NCBI GenBank assembly: GCA_025996895.1
Contig: BNTW01000097.1
Coordinates: 1 to 10,084, forward strand
DNA length: 10,084 bases
Reading direction: 5' to 3'
Source: Bacteroidia bacterium
Lineage (GTDB): Bacteria > Bacteroidota > Bacteroidia > Bacteroidales > Azobacteroidaceae
Both the position numbers and the translations under genes were made by a program. Shown one piece after another: positions 1 through 4,987 of this stretch. How positions within the stretch are numbered: the stretch's first letter is position 1; each line of letters opens with the position of its first letter. The notes under the pieces are model-generated. The model did no database searches and had not been told where the DNA came from. It was given only the letters and a program-made list of their open reading frames with translations.

Positions 1-2
1 AA

Positions 3-188
3 TTAGATGCCACCGGCGACTGGACAATCCTGCCTTACAGCAACACCGATACGGCACTCAAAATCCCGATAGGAAACGGAACGCTTTGCCTGCTGCTCAT
101 TGCAGGCCTTTATGTATTAACGGTGTTTTGGGGATTGCGCGTCAAGCACGCAAGGACAGGAAAAAAACCAATCGGGGAGTTCGCATAA
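3..188 (+). CDS. C-terminal end of an unidentified membrane-anchored protein (5' partial)
   Basis: An open frame runs from the window edge to a TAA at 186-188, giving about 61 residues with no stop; the start lies upstream of the window. The visible part begins LDATGDWTILPYSNTDTALK, then has a PIGNG turn, a single hydrophobic stretch of about 18 residues (roughly GTLCLLLIAGLYVLTVFW) and a basic tail with R, K, K, H, R and K residues ending KKPIGEFA. By the positive-inside rule the tail should face the cytoplasm and the bulk of the protein the periplasm or outside. A 'PIG(D/N)G' segment, one membrane helix and basic residues is a layout I associate with C-termini of uncharacterised Bacteroidota proteins; this is from memory, not a search. 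The function is unknown. A strong terminator-like palindrome follows 17 nt after the stop, so this is probably the last gene of its transcript. Confidence 0.6.
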   Translation, partial: LDATGDWTILPYSNTDTALKIPIGNGTLCLLLIAGLYVLTVFWGLRVKHARTGKKPIGEFA

Positions 189-205
189 CTTTAAGTTCCC
201 GAGGT

Positions 206-233
206 AGGGGCGCAAAATTTTGCGCCCCTTTTT
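206..233 (+). terminator. Perfect palindrome plus T-tract, probable intrinsic terminator
   Basis: Positions 207-228 read GGGGCGCAAAATTTTGCGCC plus CC, a perfect 22-nt palindrome, and A206/T229 extends it to 24 nt. As RNA it folds into a GC-capped hairpin of GGGGCGC pairing with GCGCCCC around an AAAATTTT centre, and five T residues follow at 229-233. It lies 17 nt after the stop of the partial first gene and before miaA, where a rho-independent terminator is expected. The symmetric core could also mark it as a copy of a dispersed palindromic element, which one copy cannot settle. Confidence 0.75.
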
Positions 234-254
234 ATATTTTCATAAATAAATAGC

Positions 255-262
255 TACATTTG
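255..262 (+). promoter_or_regulatory. Candidate Bacteroidota -7 box for miaA
   Basis: TACATTTG matches the Bacteroidota primary-sigma -7 consensus TAnnTTTG exactly. It lies just after the terminator-like palindrome and 16 nt before the proposed miaA start. I see no good TTTG -33 box at the usual distance, only T-rich sequence around 229-234. If it is used, transcription would begin near 266-270 and the leader would be about 10 nt. Confidence 0.5.
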
Positions 263-278
263 TCGGTTTTTTAAACAT

Positions 279-1226
279 TTGGAATTGCATGAATTAATCA
301 CCATATTGGGACCGACCGCTTCGGGTAAAACGGTGTTCGCGGCCGCACTCGCCGAAAAAATGAACGGCGAAATTATCAGCGCGGATTCACGCCAAGTCTA
401 TCGTGGTATGACCATCGGGACAGGCAAGGATTTGAGCGATTATACGGTGAATGACAAACCCATTCCGTATCATTTAATCGACATTCGCGAAGCGGGTGAA
501 AAATACAATCTGTTTGAGTTTCAACACGATTTCCACCGGGTTTTTGAAGAAATCAAAACAAAAGGAAAATTACCGGTTTTGTGCGGGGGAACAGGCTTGT
601 ATATCGAGGCTGTTTTGAAAGGGTATAAACTATTGGACGTTCCTGAAAATCCTTCGTTGCGCGAACGCTTGAAAGACAAAAACAGTGATGAATTGGCCGA
701 AATTTTGCGTTCGTACAAAAAATTACACAACAAAACCGAAGTGGATTCTGCTCAGCGGGCAATTCGCGCCATCGAAATCGAAGAATATTATTTGACGCAA
801 GAGCCGGAAAAACGCGATTTTCCACCCATCGCGAGCCTGATTATCGGATTGGAGATTGACCGCAACGAACGGCGTGCCAAAATTTCCCGCCGGCTAAAAC
901 AACGGTTGGACGAAGGCATGATAAACGAAGTACGCGGATTATTAAACGCCGGTATTTCGCCGGAGGATTTGATGTATTACGGTCTGGAATACAAATACCT
1001 CACACTATATATTTTAGGCAAACTAACTTATAATGAGATGATTACGCAATTGGAAACCGCTATTCACCAGTTCGCCAAACGGCAGATGACGTGGTTTCGG
1101 GGAATGGAACGGCGGGGCTTCCCCATTCAGTGGATTTCGACTTCGCTTCCGACCGAAGAAAAAATTCGATTAATAGATGAAAAAATAAACAAAATGTCAT
1201 ATATTTGCACTGATTTTTGTAAATAA
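279..1226 (+). CDS. miaA: tRNA dimethylallyltransferase (MiaA family, divergent Bacteroidota form)
   Basis: Transfers the dimethylallyl group from DMAPP to N6 of adenosine 37 in tRNAs that read UNN codons, the first step of ms2i6A formation in the cytoplasm. The 315-residue protein is of normal family length. The P-loop GPTASGKT is at residues 11-18, DSRQVYRGM at 36-44, GGTGLY at 103-108, the AQRAIRAIEI segment at 158-167 (usually DPRRVIRALE), and FAKRQMTWFR at 265-274 near the C-terminus. It differs from the textbook enzyme in having IGTGKD (46-51) where most have IGTAKP, and MYYGLEYKYL (232-241) where most have the IGYKE-type motif. Bacteroides genomes often carry two miaA genes, and this looks like the divergent type. 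No in-frame ATG lies near the N-terminus. TTG 279 or TTG 285 are the likely starts, since the P-loop must sit close to the N-terminus; the ATG at 289 is out of frame. The stop lies 27 nt before the next gene. Confidence 0.93.
   Translation: MELHELITILGPTASGKTVFAAALAEKMNGEIISADSRQVYRGMTIGTGKDLSDYTVNDKPIPYHLIDIREAGEKYNLFEFQHDFHRVFEEIKTKGKLPVLCGGTGLYIEAVLKGYKLLDVPENPSLRERLKDKNSDELAEILRSYKKLHNKTEVDSAQRAIRAIEIEEYYLTQEPEKRDFPPIASLIIGLEIDRNERRAKISRRLKQRLDEGMINEVRGLLNAGISPEDLMYYGLEYKYLTLYILGKLTYNEMITQLETAIHQFAKRQMTWFRGMERRGFPIQWISTSLPTEEKIRLIDEKINKMSYICTDFCK
1200..1207 (+). promoter_or_regulatory. Candidate -7 box inside the miaA 3' end, for the carboxylase-exporter pair
   Basis: TATATTTG matches TAnnTTTG exactly. 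It overlaps the last codons of miaA and lies 46 nt before the ATG at 1254, which would give a leader of about 40 nt. No convincing -33 TTTG is present. It would allow the carboxylase and ABC genes to be expressed apart from miaA; read-through from miaA is also possible because no terminator separates them. Confidence 0.4.
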
Positions 1227-1253
1227 TTGTATAAAAACACAAAATATAAAGGT

Positions 1254-3035
1254 ATGAAACGTGAAATAAAATTCAGTTTGTTATATCGGGACATGTGGCA
1301 GTCGTCCGGTAAATATCAACCGCGCGCCGATCAGTTGAAACAAATCGCACCGGTAATCATTGACATGGGTTGCTTCGCGCGGGTGGAAACCAATGGCGGA
1401 GCTTTTGAACAGGTCAATTTGTTGTACGGCGAAAATCCGAATACGGCTGTCCGCGAATTCACTGCCCCTTTTAATCAGGCCGGCATTCAAACGCACATGC
1501 TCGACCGGGGCTTAAATGGACTTCGCATGAATCCTGTGCCGGCCGATGTACGAAAATTGATGTATAAGGTGAAACACGCGCAGGGTGTGGATATTACCCG
1601 TATTTTCGACGGCCTGAACGACGTGCGCAACATTATCCCGTCTATTGAGTACGCGAAAGAAGGCGGCATGATTCCGCAAGCGTCATTGTGTATCACCTAT
1701 TCGCCCATTCACACGGTCGATTATTACGTGAAAATGGCCGGTAAACTGATTGAAGCGGGCGCGGAAGAAATCTGTTTGAAAGATATGGCCGGTATCGGTC
1801 GTCCGTATAGCAACGGCCAGATTATCAAAGGTATAAAAGAACATCATCCGCACATTCCGATTGAATATCACGGCCATTCGGGACCGGGATTTTCTGTTGC
1901 TTCGATGTTGGAAGCTGCCAACAACGGCGTGGATTATATCGACGTAGCGATGGAACCCTTGTCGTGGGGAATGATACACCCCGATATTATCACCATTCAG
2001 GCAATGTTGAAAGACGCCGGTTTCATTGTTCCCGAAATCAACATGGACGCTTATATGGAAGCCCGCAGGCTGACGCAAAGTTTTATGGACGATTTTCTGG
2101 GCTATTTTATCGACCCAAGCAACAAAATCATGACTTCGCTGTTGGTGGGCTGTGGTTTGCCGGGAGGTATGATGGGCTCCATGATGGCCGACCTGAAAGG
2201 CATGCACAGCGCGATTAATATGGCATTGAAGCAAAAAGGAAAAAAGGAGGTAACCCTCAATAATCTGGTCGTTCAGTTGTTTAATGAAGTGGAAGCCATT
2301 TGGCCGATGTTGGGTTATCCGCCGTTGGTCACACCGTTCAGCCAATACGTAAAAAACGTCGCGCTAATGAATATTTTTGCGCAAGCGAAAGACGAGCCGC
2401 GTTTCTCGATGATAGACAAAGACAGCTGGAACATGATTTTGGGGAAAATGGGACGGCTTCCGGGCCAATTGTCTCCCGAAATCGTGGAATTGGCAAAAAC
2501 GAACGGATTGGAATTTTACGAAGGCGACCCGCAGGCTTCGTTCCCCGACGAGTTAGACCGTTTTGAAAAGGAAATGAAAGAAAACGGCTGGGAAGAAGGC
2601 CCCGACCAGGAAGAACTGTTTGAATTTGCGATGCACGAACGGCAATACCGCGATATGCGTTCGGGTGCGGCCAAAGAACGTTTTAACAAAGAATTGGAAC
2701 AAGCAAAAGAAAAAGCCGGCACACCGATTGTGGTGAAACGTCCGGTAGTGGAAATTCCGATGTTCAGCTTTGAAGAAATCACGACCGAATATCCGCATGC
2801 GAAACCGATACACGCGCCGGTCAAAGGCCAGGTGCTTTGGCAATACGATATGATGGACGCTTCTACCGCACCGTTTGAAGGCGCGACCATTAACAAAGGA
2901 GATAATCTGTGTTTTATTCAAAATCAATACGGACTCGAACCCGTTACGGTCGGCTACGGCGGAACGATTGTCGGAACGTATGTAAAACAGGGCGCACAGG
3001 TGCAAAAAGGCGAGATTTTGGCTTTTATCAACTAA
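1254..3035 (+). CDS. OadA/PycB-like carboxyltransferase with a carrier domain lacking the biotin lysine
   Basis: A 593-residue relative of the alpha subunit of oxaloacetate decarboxylase and of pyruvate carboxylase subunit B. I chose ATG 1254 (MKREIKFSLLYRDMWQSSGK) because this matches the conserved family N-terminus; an in-frame TTG at 1227 touches the miaA stop and would add nine unlikely residues. Residues ~1-290 are the DRE-TIM/HMGL-like carboxyltransferase barrel, with YRDMWQS at 11-17, LKDMAG at 175-180 (K176 matches the carbamylated metal-ligand lysine) and YHGHSG at 205-210 (metal ligands H206 and H208). Residues ~290-500 are the conserved carboxylase domain with GLPGGMMG at 301-308 and LGYPPLVTPFSQYV at 353-366. 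Residues ~517-593 are a biotinyl/lipoyl-like domain. The usual E(A/S)MKM motif is absent: the aligned stretch reads CFIQNQYGLEPV (553-564), with no lysine. Catalysis on biotin carried in cis is therefore unlikely, and the substrate is unknown. The next gene starts 4 nt after the stop. Confidence 0.85.
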   Translation: MKREIKFSLLYRDMWQSSGKYQPRADQLKQIAPVIIDMGCFARVETNGGAFEQVNLLYGENPNTAVREFTAPFNQAGIQTHMLDRGLNGLRMNPVPADVRKLMYKVKHAQGVDITRIFDGLNDVRNIIPSIEYAKEGGMIPQASLCITYSPIHTVDYYVKMAGKLIEAGAEEICLKDMAGIGRPYSNGQIIKGIKEHHPHIPIEYHGHSGPGFSVASMLEAANNGVDYIDVAMEPLSWGMIHPDIITIQAMLKDAGFIVPEINMDAYMEARRLTQSFMDDFLGYFIDPSNKIMTSLLVGCGLPGGMMGSMMADLKGMHSAINMALKQKGKKEVTLNNLVVQLFNEVEAIWPMLGYPPLVTPFSQYVKNVALMNIFAQAKDEPRFSMIDKDSWNMILGKMGRLPGQLSPEIVELAKTNGLEFYEGDPQASFPDELDRFEKEMKENGWEEGPDQEELFEFAMHERQYRDMRSGAAKERFNKELEQAKEKAGTPIVVKRPVVEIPMFSFEEITTEYPHAKPIHAPVKGQVLWQYDMMDASTAPFEGATINKGDNLCFIQNQYGLEPVTVGYGGTIVGTYVKQGAQVQKGEILAFIN

Positions 3036-3039
3036 AAAT

Positions 3040-4821
3040 ATGTCTTTACTCAATTTATTTAGAAACATCAATCCTTATGTAAAACCCTACAAAGGATTGG
3101 TGTTTCTTACGCTTTTTCTGACACTCATCGGAGCATTGACCGCACAGGTAAATGCGTGGGTGTTACGTTACACGGTCGATCAAATTGCCTTTTTGTTGGA
3201 ACAACACAAGCTCCTGAAAGAAGGATTGAGTATTATGGCGACGATTTCCATTATCCTGGTAACAAAAGAAATCGTCAATTCGCTGCTCGTATTCGGTCAA
3301 AAATATTACGGAGAAAAACTTCGTATTTATGTGGCGCGCGATTTGGCGCAAACGGTAATCGAAAAGGTTTTGACCTACCGTTTGGCCTTTTTCACTTCGA
3401 ACGGAAACCAGCCGGGCAAACTTCAGACGCGAATTGACCGGGGCATTGAAAGCCTGACCCGTTTGGTGCAGAATTTTTTTATCGACATTCTTCCCTTGTT
3501 TGCTAATTCGATTGTCGCCCTCATTATGATGTTCAACGCCAATTTTTATGTCGGATTGGTGGGTTTGTGCATTATCCCGATTTATTTTTATTTAAGCATT
3601 AGACAGGCCAATCGCATGAGCGGCTCACGCCGGAATATCAAGGACTTGCGCGAGGTGAAAAGTCACGGCATATTGAATATTTTGGAATCCATTACCGTTA
3701 TTAAATCTTTTATCCGGGAAGATTTGGAAACAGAAAAACAACTCACGTTGCAAAACGACCTGACGGATACGCAAATGAAAGTCCGCAAATTGAGTTTTCT
3801 TTATGACGGATTAAAAAACTTCACCGAGCAAATCGGTATTGTCATCATTATCATTCTGACGGCCTATTTGGTGCTGACCGGACAAATGACCATCGGCGCG
3901 ATTATGTTTCATATCATGCTATTCAACAATGTTTCCGCACCGATACGGCAGCTACACCGCATTTACGACCAAATGAACGACGCGCTGATCTATTCCGAAA
4001 GTTTCTTTGATATTTTGAAAGCCGACCACGAAACCGAGCCGTCGGGGACGTACAAGCCGGAAAAAATTGCCGGAAAATTCGAGGTGAAAAACGTCAATTT
4101 CACTTATCCGGGGAATAAAGAACGGACGTTGTTCAATATCAACATGGAAGTGCTGCCCGGGAAAAGTACGGCGTTGGTCGGCTTGTCCGGTGCGGGAAAA
4201 AGTACAGTGATCAATCTGCTCGACAAGTTCTATCAACCCGACTCCGGCGAAATCCTGCTCGACGGTGTTTCGCTGAAACGGTATGACACTACATTTTTAC
4301 GAGATAATATCGGTTTAGTATTACAAAAAAATCACATTTTCAACGGTACAATTGAAGAGAATATCCGCTACGGAAACCCGCATGCAAGCCTGGAGGAAGT
4401 GATGAACGCTGCCAAAAAATCGTATATACATGAGCAAATCATGAATTTGCCGAACAAATACCAAACTTCGGCACTTACCTTGTCGGGTGGACAACAGCAA
4501 AAAATTGCGATTGCCCGCATGTTCCTGAAAAATCCGCCGATTATTTTCCTCGACGAGCCGACTGCCAGCCTCGACGCCATTTCGACCGAGCAAATCAAAA
4601 ACAGTCTGGACGCCATCAAGAAAGACCGGACGGTGATTACCATTTCGCACAGCATTTCGCAAATCATCGATTCGGATTGCATTTATGTAATGAAAAACGG
4701 TTATATCGTCGAATCCGGGACGCACGAGCAAATTTACCATTTGGACGGTACATACAAAGAAATCTTCGATGCCATGGCACGCAGTCTGAACATTGATAAG
4801 ATTTCTAAAACATTTGAATAA
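3040..4821 (+). CDS. ABC exporter half-transporter (fused membrane and ATPase domains)
   Basis: A 593-residue inner-membrane protein that should dimerise to export an unidentified substrate using ATP. Residues ~1-320 are a type-I ABC exporter membrane domain with hydrophobic spans near 19-37, 64-85, 148-184 (two helices) and 265-298 (two helices). Residues ~345-580 are the ATPase: A-loop region NFTYPG at 353-358, Walker A GLSGAGKST at 381-389, Q-loop Q429 in LVLQKN, signature LSGGQQQKIAIAR at 481-493, Walker B IIFLDEP at 501-507 with catalytic E506, D-loop SLD at 510-512 and switch histidine H537 in TISHS. All ATP-hydrolysis residues are present, so a homodimer could be active. The segment before the signature is odd: KYQTSALTLSGG replaces the usual Y-x-T-x-VGE-x-G-x-x-LSGG, about four residues shorter. 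Only 4 nt separate it from the carboxylase stop, so the two are probably co-transcribed and perhaps translationally coupled. Lipid, peptide and drug exporters share this fold and cannot be told apart here. Confidence 0.94.
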   Translation: MSLLNLFRNINPYVKPYKGLVFLTLFLTLIGALTAQVNAWVLRYTVDQIAFLLEQHKLLKEGLSIMATISIILVTKEIVNSLLVFGQKYYGEKLRIYVARDLAQTVIEKVLTYRLAFFTSNGNQPGKLQTRIDRGIESLTRLVQNFFIDILPLFANSIVALIMMFNANFYVGLVGLCIIPIYFYLSIRQANRMSGSRRNIKDLREVKSHGILNILESITVIKSFIREDLETEKQLTLQNDLTDTQMKVRKLSFLYDGLKNFTEQIGIVIIIILTAYLVLTGQMTIGAIMFHIMLFNNVSAPIRQLHRIYDQMNDALIYSESFFDILKADHETEPSGTYKPEKIAGKFEVKNVNFTYPGNKERTLFNINMEVLPGKSTALVGLSGAGKSTVINLLDKFYQPDSGEILLDGVSLKRYDTTFLRDNIGLVLQKNHIFNGTIEENIRYGNPHASLEEVMNAAKKSYIHEQIMNLPNKYQTSALTLSGGQQQKIAIARMFLKNPPIIFLDEPTASLDAISTEQIKNSLDAIKKDRTVITISHSISQIIDSDCIYVMKNGYIVESGTHEQIYHLDGTYKEIFDAMARSLNIDKISKTFE

Positions 4822-4841
4822 AGCGTCCGCTTCATTTGAAT
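4811..4841 (+). repeat. Short direct repeat CATTTGAAT
   Basis: CATTTGAAT occurs at 4811-4819, overlapping the last codons and stop of the ABC gene, and again at 4833-4841, 22 bp apart from start to start (about two helical turns). A small AAGCG-TC-CGCTT symmetry (4821-4832) fills the space between the copies. It may be chance in AT-rich sequence. Confidence 0.3.
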
Positions 4842-4934
4842 GTAACATGCGTGAAAATATAAGTAACGCAACAAATCCACATGTTACGAAAGGATATAGT
4901 TTTTGTTCTTCGCCGATAAATGAAATCCGGACGC
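4823..4934 (+). repeat. Outer arms of a nested inverted repeat upstream of susC
   Basis: GCGTCCG at 4823-4829 is mirrored by CGGACGC at 4928-4934, 98 nt apart. The left arm starts 2 nt after the ABC stop, and the right arm ends 6 nt before the TACCTTTG box. Seven base pairs at this distance can occur by chance. The arms enclose a second inverted repeat, which is why I record them. Operator half-sites or a long-range RNA pairing are possible. Confidence 0.3.
4842..4887 (+). repeat. Inner inverted repeat GTAACATG...CATGTTAC
   Basis: GTAACATG at 4842-4849 and CATGTTAC at 4880-4887 are perfect 8-bp inverted arms separated by 30 nt, centre to centre 38 bp. Flanking bases carry on the partial symmetry (GTAACATGCGTG against CCACATGTTAC). 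It lies 54 bp upstream of the -7-like box. Well-spaced arms without a T-tract argue against a terminator; a binding site for a dimeric regulator is more plausible, but no regulator gene is visible nearby. Confidence 0.4.
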
Positions 4935-4940
4935 CTAATT

Positions 4941-4948
4941 TACCTTTG
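4941..4948 (+). promoter_or_regulatory. Candidate -7 box of the susCD operon promoter
   Basis: TACCTTTG matches TAnnTTTG exactly, 39 nt before the susC ATG. Transcription would start near 4953-4955, giving a leader of about 33 nt that is AT-rich and has no purine-rich ribosome site, as is usual in Bacteroidota. The expected -33 TTTG near 4918-4922 is not present (AAATG is there), which fits a promoter that needs an activator. Confidence 0.5.
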
Positions 4949-4987
4949 CTTTACAAATAATAACTTGAATTTAATACAAGAAATTTT

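Noticed and set aside
1227..1253. Upstream TTG start for the carboxylase, directly after the miaA stop
   Set aside because: The added residues (MYKNTKYKG) are not like the family, while MKREIKFSLLYRDMWQSSGK from ATG 1254 matches the conserved N-terminus.
2244..2253. AAGGAGGTAA, a perfect Shine-Dalgarno-like sequence inside the carboxylase gene
   Set aside because: It encodes KKEVT in the conserved frame, no start codon follows at a suitable distance, and Bacteroidota rarely rely on such sites.
1683..2345. 220-codon open frame on the minus strand within the carboxylase gene
   Set aside because: It lies wholly opposite a well-conserved gene, is rich in H, F, R and N as expected of an antisense shadow, and has no recognisable domain or start signal.
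4821..4832. AAGCG-TC-CGCTT as a terminator after the ABC gene
   Set aside because: A five-pair stem with a two-base loop and no following T-tract is too weak to be an intrinsic terminator.
4321..4848. 175-codon minus-strand open frame reaching into the gap before susC
   Set aside because: Nearly all of it is antisense to the ABC ATPase motifs; no promoter or domain supports a divergent gene.
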